A stretch of 64,000 nucleotides of DNA from an uncultured Acetatifactor sp. (GCA_947625255.1 CANQNT010000009.1:57453-121452); one strand, 5' to 3'; shown: positions 26,701 through 34,351, counted from the stretch's first letter. A program made the numbers and translations. Notes: generated by a model from the letters alone, not told the origin.

Positions 26701-26911
26701 GCCTATGGAGGAAAACGGAAAGGGCTTTATTCTCCGGCTGTATGAAGCGGAAGGTGCGGCGGATACGATGAAGCTGCGCTTCCACTTCCCGGTAAAAGGC
26801 ATTGCCCTGACCAATATGCTGGAGGAAGTCACGGAAAAATACGAGCCGGCGCAGGAACTATCTCTGAACTTCCGGCCCTTTGAAATCAAGACATTGAGAG
26901 TGGAATATTAA
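23729..26911 (+). CDS. Alpha-mannosidase, glycoside hydrolase family 38
   Basis: A 1060-aa intracellular GH38 enzyme without signal peptide. A jelly-roll-like N-terminal part is followed by the catalytic barrel: HSHMDTAWLW with zinc ligands His260 and Asp262, nucleophile Asp372 in WLPDTFGYSASLPQI, and FGDGGGGPEFGM. Then comes the middle helical domain (NQFHDILPGTCIPRAHDEA) and the large C-terminal beta domain ending at FEIKTLRVEY. Length and motifs match bacterial class II alpha-mannosidases. Releases mannose from alpha-mannosides, possibly from N-glycan or glycerol-linked fragments given its neighbour egsA. AAGGAG precedes the ATG. Confidence 0.93.
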   Translation: MYTEKQLERMFEKLKRLEEMLEPRMFRTVASIPMGTYQTDGRYHSVPEDSCFTPCEEGKVFEGEGIYCWMKGEFVVPQELAGKTLFVYPKSRGYEGLLWVNGKPYGNFASKMIVSSHGNHYCDMLCQNARAGERIEIAIEYYANHYIKGTQPFKIEAQPFYRIQYRHTDICVKDEELAAFYFDLKIANQMVKVLDKGSFRRAEFVRALLQIHNLISYDIDNEEPEVFREQMRRAEEILQGVLKEKNASSAPYAGLIGHSHMDTAWLWHRGETEKKCARTYANQMNLMDQYPDYTFVQSSAYHGDIIRRMYPDLFEDIKKRVAEGRYEPNGGVWIECDCNIPAGEYMVRQFVWGQRFTREHFQYTSDAFWLPDTFGYSASLPQIMRGCRISYFLTTKIAWNDTNVFPYDTFYWKGIDGSKVLVHFNRTHVWPDPVNLSGNLLENGDNTIKERAVSNMRLISYGFGDGGGGPEFGMIEMAQRLKDVEGMPRTSHTTVSRFMRELENELAEPSTYNGELYLELHRGTLTNQHQIKRNNRKAEFALRDLEYLTVRSAVDKGVEADSTRIDPLTSEMLINQFHDILPGTCIPRAHDEALRAVSHIIQEAGRQSAAILEGAVEYAAAARLESGGLTDFAERDAAIDTGRRTMTVVNTLSFPRNDVIYLPFEGLYVEGDYPQQVIEDLDGERKLAVSGVTIPAFGSTVLTLVSREEVPAGTSSFHADGNVLETPLLTARFQEKGYLESLVDRRCGRELRGEGYALNTLLMAEEVSLGWDNWDLDADCESKFHDSAELLNRQVVADGAVEYRIRSLYRLSAKSTLEQDMIFYADSAEIVFETKIHWQDEHHFLKAAFDTNIHTDYASHEIQFGYLRRTTNRNTTIEKARFEVSNHKYTDLSETRYGAAVLNDCKYGISVKDSQMRLSLHKGGCMPDYRGDKGIHECTYAFLPHMGSLSAREVIRPAYLLNEKPLLVSGSLPMESFLELDGDHVVIETVKPMEENGKGFILRLYEAEGAADTMKLRFHFPVKGIALTNMLEEVTEKYEPAQELSLNFRPFEIKTLRVEY

Positions 26912-26938
26912 GATGGGGCATCTGGGACCCATATCGTG

Positions 26939-27514
26939 TCAGTGCGGCAGCAGGAGATTTCCTAAAAGGTTTAGGACGAGAAAGGAAACTCCGCATAAGC
27001 ACATGACCAGAATGGGATTCCATTTCCACTTGCGCAGCAGGAGAAAAGCTGCCGCAAACAATCCCAGGCCCAGCCAATTGACGTTTTCCAACGCTGCCGC
27101 GCTGCCGCCAAAGGCTACTGTCTGTAAAATAGACAGCCCCGCGGCGGCAATCAGCGCCACCACGGCGGGACGCAGGCTTGCCAGGACGCTTTGGAGGGCG
27201 GATAGCTTTTTATAACGATAGTAAATGAAAGCCAGCAGGGATACGATAAAACAGGAAGGCAGGATACAGCCAAAGGTGGCCACCGTCGCCCCCGCGAAGC
27301 CCGCAATGCGGATACCCACGAAAGTGGCGGAATTTACGGCGATGGGGCCGGGCGTCATTTCCGCGATGGTGATCAAATCCGTGAATTCATTCATGGTGAG
27401 CCATCCGTGCCGGGTGACTACCTGGCTTTGGATCAAAGGCATGGCCGCGTATCCGCCGCCGATGCTGAACATTCCCACCTGCAAAAAGCTCCAGAATAAT
27501 TCAAAATAGATCAT
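26939..27514 (-). CDS. chrA: Chromate transporter, half-length, second partner
   Basis: A 191-aa half-size CHR-family membrane protein: FSIGGGYAAMPLIQSQVV and EMTPGPIAVNSATFVG, the conserved CHR blocks, then five to six helices. The start overlaps the stop of the preceding partner gene by four bases. A longer frame upstream belongs to the partner's antisense or overlap and was not used. Ends 27 nt from the convergent GH38 gene. In short-chain CHR systems two such halves act together; chromate or other oxyanion export is predicted, but many clostridial members have no tested substrate. Confidence 0.9.
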   Translation of the reverse strand: MIYFELFWSFLQVGMFSIGGGYAAMPLIQSQVVTRHGWLTMNEFTDLITIAEMTPGPIAVNSATFVGIRIAGFAGATVATFGCILPSCFIVSLLAFIYYRYKKLSALQSVLASLRPAVVALIAAAGLSILQTVAFGGSAAALENVNWLGLGLFAAAFLLLRKWKWNPILVMCLCGVSFLVLNLLGNLLLPH

Positions 27515-28086
27515 TTTCTTTCCCCCTTTTTGCGATTCCATACTTCTAACAAAATTCCTATTGCGGCAGCGGCCAGAATAATATAAATGACGTTGATTTC
27601 CAGGAAGAAAGTGGCGATAAAGGCGCAGACCATCACAATCAGATAAACAGGTCTGCGCTGCTGGATCACCTTGCCGCCCAATCCGCAGACTACGTCCAGA
27701 ATGACCGCGGCCACCCCGGCCTGCATTCCTTTTAATACAAGTGCCACATAAGGATTGGCCGCGAAAGCAGTGTAAAAAAAGGATATGATACTCAGGATCA
27801 GCATGGGCGGAATGATGGTGCCGAGTACGGCGATTATCATACCGGGGAAGCCGGCAACGCGCCAACCCACCAGAATCGCGGCATTTACCGCGATGGCACC
27901 GGGAGAGGACTGGGCCAGTGCCGTCAGATCCAACATCTCATCCTCGTCGATCCAATGCAATTCATCGACGAATTTACGTTTCATAAATGTGATAATGACG
28001 AAGCCTCCTCCGAATGTAAAGGCGCTTATGTATAATGTACTGAAAAACAGCTTTGGAAGATTCTTTTTCCCTCCAATGGTTTCCAT
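27511..28086 (-). CDS. chrA: Chromate transporter, half-length, first partner
   Basis: A 191-aa CHR protein starting at METIGGKKN. Motifs: SAFTFGGGFVIITFMKRKFV and ALAQSSPGAIAVNAAILVGWR, then several helices. It and the overlapping downstream gene form the typical pair of inverted half-transporters that together correspond to one full ChrA. Ribosome binding site is AGAGG. No regulator is adjacent. Confidence 0.9.
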   Translation of the reverse strand: METIGGKKNLPKLFFSTLYISAFTFGGGFVIITFMKRKFVDELHWIDEDEMLDLTALAQSSPGAIAVNAAILVGWRVAGFPGMIIAVLGTIIPPMLILSIISFFYTAFAANPYVALVLKGMQAGVAAVILDVVCGLGGKVIQQRRPVYLIVMVCAFIATFFLEINVIYIILAAAAIGILLEVWNRKKGERK

Positions 28087-28215
28087 ATCGGCAAAACCTC
28101 TTTTCTGCGTGGGATATGCGTTTATTATAAACCGAAAGCGGGATAGGTGCAAGACCGGATATTATGTTTCCCTGAAAGTGGCAGCATTCGACAAGCGGAC
28201 GTAGGCGTTGTTCCC

Positions 28216-28319
28216 TTAGCGCAATGCTTGCGCTAAACCCAGCGGGAGGAGGAACTGTCCTGAGCGGTATTGGACGGGCCTTCGGCGTTCCCTGGCCTTT
28301 TCAGGTGACTTCGTCCTCC
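28216..28319. other. Structured intergenic element upstream of feoB
   Basis: A perfect 9-bp dyad TTAGCGCAA-TGC-TTGCGCTAA (28216-28236) is followed by nested pairings: GGAGGAGGAA (28245-28254) with TTCGTCCTCC (28310-28319), CCTGA (28259-28263) with TCAGG (28301-28305), and GCC-TTC-GGC inside. It precedes both feoB promoters, so it is not part of the feoB leader. It could be a small RNA or a decayed repeat; no promoter of its own was recognised. Confidence 0.4.
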
Positions 28320-28355
28320 ATGCTTCGTGTCAATCACTATTTCGTATGCAAGGGA

Positions 28356-28384
28356 TTGCATTTCCTGGGGAAAAGACATATAAT
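28356..28384 (+). promoter_or_regulatory. feoB promoter P1
   Basis: TTGCAT, 17-bp spacer, TATAAT. Starts a leader of about 75 nt. Confidence 0.7.
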
Positions 28385-28388
28385 GTGT

Positions 28389-28418
28389 TTGACCGTGGCA
28401 TAGACAAACTGTTACAAT
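28389..28418 (+). promoter_or_regulatory. feoB promoter P2
   Basis: TTGACC, 18-bp spacer, TACAAT, tandem with P1 and about 40 nt from the start codon. No clear Fur box was seen. Confidence 0.5.
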
Positions 28419-28464
28419 GCGACGGCCGTTTTATGGAGAAACGGTTTGGAGGAGAGTGACAAGA

Positions 28465-30825
28465 ATGACTTTAAGAGAATTGCCGATCGGGAAAAAGGCA
28501 ACGATTACTGCCGTGGGAGGCGAGGGAGCCTTGCGGCAGCATTTTTTGGATATGGGAGTGATCCCCGGAACGGATATTTTGCTGGTAAAATTCGCTCCTA
28601 TGGGAGATCCCATGGAATTCATGATTCATGGCTATGAATTGACGCTGCTTAAGGCCGATGCGGAAAAAATTGAAATACAAAATGTCAGAGATCCGGATCG
28701 GGAAGAGGACGGCACGGACCGGAGAGGAAGCAAGCGCAAGGTGGAGCATCCCGGACTGGGAGAAGGCGGCAGGTACCATGTGAAAGCCACGGAGCATCCC
28801 CTGGCGGAGGGAGAGCTGTTGACCTTTGCCCTGGCGGGCAATCAGAATTGCGGGAAGACCACGCTTTTTAATCAGCTTACAGGTTCCAACCAACACGTTG
28901 GAAATTTCCCGGGAGTTACGGTGGATCGAAAGGACGGTGTGATCAAGGGGCATGAGAATACGTTGATTACGGACTTGCCGGGGATTTATTCCATGTCGCC
29001 TTATTCCAGTGAAGAAATCGTAACCAGGACGTTCGTGCTGGACGAGCATCCCAGAGGCATCATCAATATCGTGGACGCTTCCAATATTGAGCGGAATCTG
29101 TATCTGACCATGCAGCTCATGGAGTTGGATATTCCCATGGTATTGGCCCTTAATATGATGGATGAGGTTCGGGGAAACGGAGGCTCCATCCAGATTAACG
29201 AGATGGAGGGGATGCTGGGTATCCCGGTGGTGCCCATCTCCGCGGCGAAGAACGAGGGGATTAACGAGCTGGTGAATCATGCCATTCATGTGGCAAAGTA
29301 TCAGGAACGCCCCGGCAGAATTGATTTTTGCAAGGAGGATAAAAACGGGGGCGCGGTACATAGATGTCTGCACGCCATCATGCACCTGATTGAGGATCAT
29401 GCCCAAAAAGCCGGGATTCCGGTCCGTTTTGCGGCCAGTAAGCTGGCGGAGGGAGATTCGAGGATTCTAAGCCGTCTGGAACTGGACCAAAATGAAGAAG
29501 AGATGCTGGAGCATATCATCTGTCAGATGGAAAAGGAAAGCGGAATGGACCGGGCGGCAGCCATTGCGGATATGCGGTTTTCTTTTATCCGGGAAGTGTG
29601 TCAGGCTACGGTGATTAAGCCGAGAGAAAGCAAGGAACATGCCAGAAGCGTCATGATTGATAAGATTCTGACGGGAAAATATACGGCGATTCCCTGCTTC
29701 ATCGGGATTATGGGACTGGTGTTTTGGCTGACGTTCAATGTGGTCGGCGCCTGGCTGCAGAACTTGATGGACATGGGGATTTCCTGGCTGGGAGATCTGG
29801 CGGACAGGGCGCTTACGGCGGCCAATGTGAATGAAGTGCTGCATTCCCTGATTATTGACGGAATTTTTAATGGCGTGGGCAGCGTGCTGAGCTTCCTGCC
29901 GGTGATCGTGGTGCTGTTCTTCTTTTTATCCCTGATGGAGGACAGTGGTTATATTGCCAGAGTGGCTTTCGTTATGGACAAGCTTCTCCGAAAGATCGGT
30001 CTTTCCGGGAGGAGCATCGTGCCCATGCTGGTGGGATTCGGATGTACGGTTCCGGGAGTCATGGCTACCAGGACGCTGCCTTCGGAGCGGGACCGGAAGA
30101 TGACCATTCTGCTCACCCCTTTTATGAGCTGTTCGGCAAAGGTGCCGATTTACGGTTTTTTTACAGCGGTCTTTTTCCCCGGGCGGGGGGCGCTGATCAT
30201 GATCGCGCTGTATGTGTTCGGAATTGCCCTGGGAATCGTCATGGCCCTGCTCATGAAAGGAACGCTCTTTCAAGGCGAGGCGGTGCCTTTCGTTATGGAG
30301 TTGCCCAATTATCGTATGCCTGGGGCCAAAAACGTGGGACATCTGCTTTGGGACAAAGCCAGGGATTTCCTTCAAAGAGCGTTCACGATCATTTTTATGG
30401 CGACGATCGTGATCTGGTTCCTGCAGACCTTTGATTTCCGGCTGAACCTCGTGGGGGATTCCCAAAACAGTATGCTGGCCAGTATTGCGGGACTGATTGC
30501 CCCCGTTCTGGCGCCTTTGGGACTGGGAGACTGGAGAATTTCAACCGCTTTGATCACGGGATTCCTGGCGAAAGAGAGCGTGGCTTCCACCTTGTCCGTG
30601 CTTTTTGGAACTACGGAAGCCTTGTTGGGAGCCATTACGCCCCATGCAACGGCAAGTCTGCTGGTGTTCTGTTTGCTTTATACTCCCTGTGTGGCGGCAA
30701 TCGCCTCGGTCAAACGGGAGCTTGGCGGGAAATGGGCGATGGGCGTCGTGCTGGGACAGTGCGTGATCGCCTGGGCGGCGGCATTTCTGGTACGGATCGT
30801 GGGACTCTTGTTCGGGTTGGTTTAA
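28465..30825 (+). CDS. feoB: Ferrous iron transporter, FeoA-FeoB fusion
   Basis: A 786-aa protein. Residues 1-73 are a FeoA (SH3-like) domain (TLRELPIGKKATITAVGGEG, HFLDMGVIPGT). A charged linker follows, then the FeoB G domain with G1 GNQNCGKT (125-132), G2 FPGVTVD, G3 DLPGIYS and G4 NMMD. The membrane part has the Gate motifs (VPMLVGFGCTVPGVMATRTLP, LTPFMSCSAKVPIY). Imports Fe2+ under low oxygen. Most clostridia have separate feoA genes; here the domain is fused and no separate feoA is adjacent. ATG 28465 lies 12 nt after GGAGG. Confidence 0.95.
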   Translation: MTLRELPIGKKATITAVGGEGALRQHFLDMGVIPGTDILLVKFAPMGDPMEFMIHGYELTLLKADAEKIEIQNVRDPDREEDGTDRRGSKRKVEHPGLGEGGRYHVKATEHPLAEGELLTFALAGNQNCGKTTLFNQLTGSNQHVGNFPGVTVDRKDGVIKGHENTLITDLPGIYSMSPYSSEEIVTRTFVLDEHPRGIINIVDASNIERNLYLTMQLMELDIPMVLALNMMDEVRGNGGSIQINEMEGMLGIPVVPISAAKNEGINELVNHAIHVAKYQERPGRIDFCKEDKNGGAVHRCLHAIMHLIEDHAQKAGIPVRFAASKLAEGDSRILSRLELDQNEEEMLEHIICQMEKESGMDRAAAIADMRFSFIREVCQATVIKPRESKEHARSVMIDKILTGKYTAIPCFIGIMGLVFWLTFNVVGAWLQNLMDMGISWLGDLADRALTAANVNEVLHSLIIDGIFNGVGSVLSFLPVIVVLFFFLSLMEDSGYIARVAFVMDKLLRKIGLSGRSIVPMLVGFGCTVPGVMATRTLPSERDRKMTILLTPFMSCSAKVPIYGFFTAVFFPGRGALIMIALYVFGIALGIVMALLMKGTLFQGEAVPFVMELPNYRMPGAKNVGHLLWDKARDFLQRAFTIIFMATIVIWFLQTFDFRLNLVGDSQNSMLASIAGLIAPVLAPLGLGDWRISTALITGFLAKESVASTLSVLFGTTEALLGAITPHATASLLVFCLLYTPCVAAIASVKRELGGKWAMGVVLGQCVIAWAAAFLVRIVGLLFGLV

Positions 30826-30885
30826 AGCTAAAATTCAGTCTCGGCCCCGAAGCGACGGAAGGCACGTACCGCGGCCTTGAGAATG

Positions 30886-30903
30886 GCGCGGAGAGAACTG
30901 TAA
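30886..30903. repeat. 18-bp intergenic repeat, copy 2
   Basis: Identical to 15714-15731 (GCGCGGAGAGAACTGTAA). Here it overlaps a small dyad AACTGT-AAC-ACAGTT. Confidence 0.6.
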
Positions 30904-30917
30904 CACAGTTTGATATA

Positions 30918-30954
30918 GTCAAGGCATGGTTTTGTCATGCCTTGACGTTTTTTT
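30918..30954 (+). terminator. Terminator of feoB
   Basis: Perfect 11-bp stem GTCAAGGCATG/CATGCCTTGAC, 7-nt loop, then G and seven T. Confidence 0.92.
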
Positions 30955-30970
30955 AAGGGTGTGGTAAGAT
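30942..30970 (+). promoter_or_regulatory. Promoter of the DUF2500 gene, overlapping the feoB terminator
   Basis: TTGACG (in the 3' arm of the terminator), 17-bp spacer made largely of the T tract, TAAGAT. The two signals share bases. Confidence 0.55.
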
Positions 30971-31006
30971 TTAGGTATCTGGAATGGGTTTCCTGAGGAG
31001 GTCGAG

Positions 31007-31366
31007 ATGGGAGTTTTTTGGAACGGTGGATTTGAGATGATGTTTTTTCTTGTGTTTTTCCTGATATTGGGATGCTTTGTTTTTGTGATCATCCGGGGAC
31101 TCGCGCAATGGAATAAGAATAATCATTCGCCAAGGCTTACCGTGGAGGCGACTGTGGCGGCGAAGAGGATCCGTGTTACCCCGCATACCAATAATATCGG
31201 GAACGGAGCAATGTCCACATCTTATTATGTCACGTTTCAGGTGGAGAGCGGGGATCGGATGGAGTTTTCCGTAAATGGCCGTGAATATGGGATGCTGGCG
31301 GAAAGAGATTATGGGAAACTGACATTTCAGGGGACGCGGTATCTGGGCTTTGAGCGGATATCGTGA
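31007..31366 (+). CDS. DUF2500 membrane-anchored protein
   Basis: 119 aa. One N-terminal transmembrane helix (about 11-29, FFLVFFLILGCFVFVIIRG), then a soluble beta-rich domain with the DUF2500 features: VEATVAAKRIRV, TSYYVTFQVESGDRMEFSV, and GDYG-like AERDYGKLTFQGTRYLGF at the end. Function unknown in the family (E. coli YhhM type). GAGGAGGTCGAG lies before the ATG. The stop overlaps a possible GTG start of the DUF362 gene. Confidence 0.82.
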   Translation: MGVFWNGGFEMMFFLVFFLILGCFVFVIIRGLAQWNKNNHSPRLTVEATVAAKRIRVTPHTNNIGNGAMSTSYYVTFQVESGDRMEFSVNGREYGMLAERDYGKLTFQGTRYLGFERIS

Positions 31367-31428
31367 GGACGATGGATAAGGCCTTAAGAATGGCGGATAA
31401 TGGGAATGAAATGGAGGTATGTACGCGG

Positions 31429-32319
31429 ATGGAAAAGGCGAAGGTCTATTTTACCAGAAAGATCACGCCGGAAACGGTGGTGGAGATGTACAAGGTCCTG
31501 GAAAAGGAATTGCCCGGGAAAGTGGCGGTCAAGGTGCATTCCGGGGAAGAGGGAAATCAGAATTATCTGCGGCCCGCTTTTTTAAAGCCCATGGTGGAGT
31601 ATGTGCAGGGTACCGTGGTAGAATGCAATACGGCCTACGGCGGTGCCAGGAATTCCACGGAGAAGCATCAGAAGCTGATGAAAGCTCATGGCTGGACGGG
31701 ACAGTTCCGGGTGGATCTGTTGGATGCGGAGGGGCCGGATCTGGTTTTGCCCATTCCAAACGGCAAGGTATTAAAGGAAAATCATGTGGGAAAGAACCTG
31801 GCCAATTATGATTCCATGCTGGTGCTTGCCCATTTCAAGGGGCATCCGGCGGGAGGATACGGCGGAGCGTTAAAGCAGCTTTCCATCGGTTGTGCATCCA
31901 CTGTGGGAAAATGTCTGATTCATTCCGGCGGTCTGATCACGGATCAGAACATTGTATGGGATCATATGGCGGAACAGGATGTATTCTGTGAATCCATGGC
32001 TGACGCGGCGGAAAGCGTGGTCAATTATTTTGGCGGAAAAATTGCCTATGTCAATATGATGTGTAATTTATCCGTGGATTGTGACTGTTGTGCGGTGGCG
32101 GAGGATCCCTGCATGACGGATATCGGTATTTTGTCTTCTCTGGATCCCGTGGCGCTGGATCAGGCATGCATCGACCTCATTTACCAGTCCAAGGACCCAG
32201 GCCGTGACCATTTCCTGCAGAGGGTTGAGTCCCTGCATGGAACCCATACCATTGACGCGGCCGCGGAGCTGGGCTATGGGACGAAAGAATATGATCTCAT
32301 TGATTTGGACCAGAAATAA
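31429..32319 (+). CDS. DUF362-domain protein
   Basis: About 296 aa. Conserved DUF362 blocks are KVAVKVHSGEEGNQNYLRP, ECNTAYGGARNSTEKHQKLMKAHGW, LAHFKGHPAGGYGGALKQLSIGCAS and the Cys-rich SVDCDCCAVAEDPCMTDIGIL. Unlike many members it has no ferredoxin-type 4Cys repeat at the C-terminus. Reaction unknown; the family is often found in anaerobes and linked to redox or Fe-S handling. The frame is open from GTG 31363; ATG 31429 (MEKAKVYF) is preferred because homologues begin about there and GGAGG lies 13 nt upstream. The start is uncertain. Confidence 0.8.
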   Translation: MEKAKVYFTRKITPETVVEMYKVLEKELPGKVAVKVHSGEEGNQNYLRPAFLKPMVEYVQGTVVECNTAYGGARNSTEKHQKLMKAHGWTGQFRVDLLDAEGPDLVLPIPNGKVLKENHVGKNLANYDSMLVLAHFKGHPAGGYGGALKQLSIGCASTVGKCLIHSGGLITDQNIVWDHMAEQDVFCESMADAAESVVNYFGGKIAYVNMMCNLSVDCDCCAVAEDPCMTDIGILSSLDPVALDQACIDLIYQSKDPGRDHFLQRVESLHGTHTIDAAAELGYGTKEYDLIDLDQK

Positions 32320-32643
32320 AATAGTGGCACCCTGCCGTTTGTGTGGGGTGCCATTTCACGAGCACAAGAACGCTCCCATTCCACCAGGGAATGGCTGGCC
32401 GGGCCTTATACGGATGTCTTGTTCAGTCCGGTGGAGAGGCGCGGCGGAATCGGAGAGGACGCCTTGGCTTTATCCCGGATGAAACGGCTATTCCGTTGAG
32501 CCGGCAGATATGGCGGAGGATGCCCAATAGCAGGGTTTACGAATCGTGGGGTCTTCCCGTGTGGGCAGGGGAGTCACCTATGACCTTTGATCATAGAAAG
32601 ATAAAAGGAACACATTATAATTATATAGTAGGAGGAAAATCAA
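32320..32643 (+). other. 324-nt intergenic region, no gene recognised
   Basis: Begins with a terminator-like hairpin GGCACCC...GGGTGCC (about 32325-32353) with a weak T run, then a second dyad CCATTCC-ACCA-GGGAATGG. Short open frames across it have no family look and cross the next gene's ribosome binding site (AGGAGG at 32631-32636). A TATAAT-like box is near 32616. Confidence 0.45.
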
Positions 32644-33174
32644 ATGAGTGACGTATTACAGGCAATTGCGGAAAGAAGCTCTACCCGTGGATACACGGAC
32701 CAGAAGCTGACCAAAGAGGAATTGGACCGTCTGATCGAAGCGGGGCTGCAGGCTCCCACGGCGGCGAACAAGCAGGAAATCCATATTTCCGTAGTGGATG
32801 GGGCACATCCTGTTCTGGCGGAGATTGAAGCGGTGAAGAACGATCTGAGAGGGCTTTCGAATCTGCCCCACAATTTCTATTTTGAAGCGCCTACCGTTCT
32901 GATTTTAAGCGGAGACGCAGGCTTTTCCTGGAGCAAGGTGGATGCCGGGATCGCGGTGGAGAATATTTCTTTGGCGGCAGAAGGAATGGGGCTGGGCAGT
33001 CTGATCATTGGGTGCGTCAAGGACGCGTTATCCGGGGACAAAAAGGAATATTTTGCCAGAGCGCTGCAGTTTCCGGAGGGTTATGAGTATGAGATCGCCA
33101 TCGCGGTGGGCCATAAGGCAGTGACCAAGGTGCCTCATGAGTACAGCGTTGAGAAAAATGTTTCTTATGTATAA
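32644..33174 (+). CDS. Nitroreductase-family protein
   Basis: 176 aa, FMN-dependent fold. Typical N-terminal block IAERSSTRGYTDQKLTKEELDRLIEAGLQAPTAANKQ (FMN phosphate and ring contacts), then APTVLILSGD, DAGIAVENISLAAEGMGLGSLIIG, and a C-terminal IAIAVGHKA. Reduces nitro or quinone compounds with NAD(P)H; the actual substrate cannot be told. AGGAGGAAAATCAA precedes the ATG. Single gene, followed 45 nt later by an SGNH esterase gene. Confidence 0.9.
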   Translation: MSDVLQAIAERSSTRGYTDQKLTKEELDRLIEAGLQAPTAANKQEIHISVVDGAHPVLAEIEAVKNDLRGLSNLPHNFYFEAPTVLILSGDAGFSWSKVDAGIAVENISLAAEGMGLGSLIIGCVKDALSGDKKEYFARALQFPEGYEYEIAIAVGHKAVTKVPHEYSVEKNVSYV

Positions 33175-33219
33175 CCGGGAGGAGTGTGTGAGCTAAGAGG
33201 AAGACGGGAGGAAAAAGAG

Positions 33220-34338
33220 ATGCAGAGGTATTCGCCGCTGGACGAGCGGGTGCATATCTATGGAAGATGTGTGGCCAGGGAGCCGCTTCCCTTATTTTGG
33301 ACGGGCAGCGGGGTGGAAGTGATCACGGACGGCACGGAGCTATGGTTTGAGTTGGAATCCGATTATGACGAGTGGGAAGAGTGGATCCGAATCGAGCTGG
33401 ACGGAGTCTGCGCCCAGCGCCGCATGGTTGACAAGGGAAGAAGCCGGATCTGCGCGTTCCGTGGGCTGACCGCGGGGGTGAAGCGGCGCGTGCGCCTGTT
33501 AAAGGAAGCCCAGCCCAGGCAGTCGGACCAGAGCAGACGCTTACTGGTCTGCGGCATCCTTACGGACGGCGTCTTAAGTCCCCTTCCCGTCCATAAATTC
33601 CGTTTGGAATTTGTGGGAGACAGCCTTACTTCCGGCGAGGGACTGTGGGGTCCGTCCCAGATGCACGAATTCGCTCCCATCATTTTTGGTACAGAGGGAA
33701 ATTATGCCGTGGAAACGGCAAGGCTTTTGAACGCGGATTTTCGGCTGATGTCCCAGAGCGGCTGGGGAGTCTATTGTTCTTGGGATAATATCGTTTATCA
33801 CACCATGCCCCGATACTATCATCAGGTCTGCGGCGTGCTGACGGGTGAAAAAAATGAAAGTCTGGGAGCTTTTCAGGAGTATGACTTTGCATCCTGGGAG
33901 CCGGACGCGGTGGTAATCAATCTGGGAAGCAACGATGGTTTCTCCCTGAGGGAGCCCGCCTGGATCGATCCTGCGGATGGAAAGGCCTGGAAACTGGAAT
34001 GTGACGCGCAGGGACGCCTGACGCAAAATGCAAAAAAGGACTTTGAAGACGCGGTTGTAAAATTCCTTGCCGAGGTGCGCGGGTGCAATAAAAATGCCTA
34101 CATTCTCTGGGCCTATGGTATGGTGGGGCAGGTCATGGCCGACTACCTGGAAGAAGCTGTGCGAGATTATAAGAGACAAAGCAAAGATGCCCGGACAGAT
34201 TTCTTTCTGATGCCGGACGTAAATGGCAGGCCGGAATGGATCGGTTCCAACAACCATCCCAATGGGATTTTCCACTGCGCCATGGCAAGACTTCTGGCAG
34301 AGCGCCTGAAAAAGGAGCTGATGGAAAAAGGGCGCTGA
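33220..34338 (+). CDS. SGNH/GDSL hydrolase with N-terminal beta domain (CE2-like esterase)
   Basis: 372 aa, no signal peptide. The N-terminal 125 residues form a jelly-roll-like domain as in CE2 carbohydrate esterases. Then come SGNH block I FVGDSLTSGEG with Ser135, block III NLGSNDG and block V GSNNHPNGIFHCAMA with the catalytic His. Probably removes acetyl or other acyl groups from sugars inside the cell. It resembles in architecture the proteins at 44407-45426 and 56163-57182. Start at 33220 after GGGAGGAAAAAGAG. The last codons form part of the shared terminator with the convergent gene. Confidence 0.85.
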   Translation: MQRYSPLDERVHIYGRCVAREPLPLFWTGSGVEVITDGTELWFELESDYDEWEEWIRIELDGVCAQRRMVDKGRSRICAFRGLTAGVKRRVRLLKEAQPRQSDQSRRLLVCGILTDGVLSPLPVHKFRLEFVGDSLTSGEGLWGPSQMHEFAPIIFGTEGNYAVETARLLNADFRLMSQSGWGVYCSWDNIVYHTMPRYYHQVCGVLTGEKNESLGAFQEYDFASWEPDAVVINLGSNDGFSLREPAWIDPADGKAWKLECDAQGRLTQNAKKDFEDAVVKFLAEVRGCNKNAYILWAYGMVGQVMADYLEEAVRDYKRQSKDARTDFFLMPDVNGRPEWIGSNNHPNGIFHCAMARLLAERLKKELMEKGR

Positions 34339-34351
34339 CCAGGTCAGCGCC
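34331..34351. terminator. Convergent terminator containing both stop codons
   Basis: GGCGCTGAC-CAG-GTCAGCGCC, perfect 9-bp arms. The TGA of the plus-strand esterase (34336-34338) is in the left arm, and the minus-strand stop of the phosphoesterase is in the right arm. The minus-strand reading is followed by CTTTTT, so it terminates that transcript well; the plus-strand tail (TTAAATT) is weaker. Confidence 0.75.
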
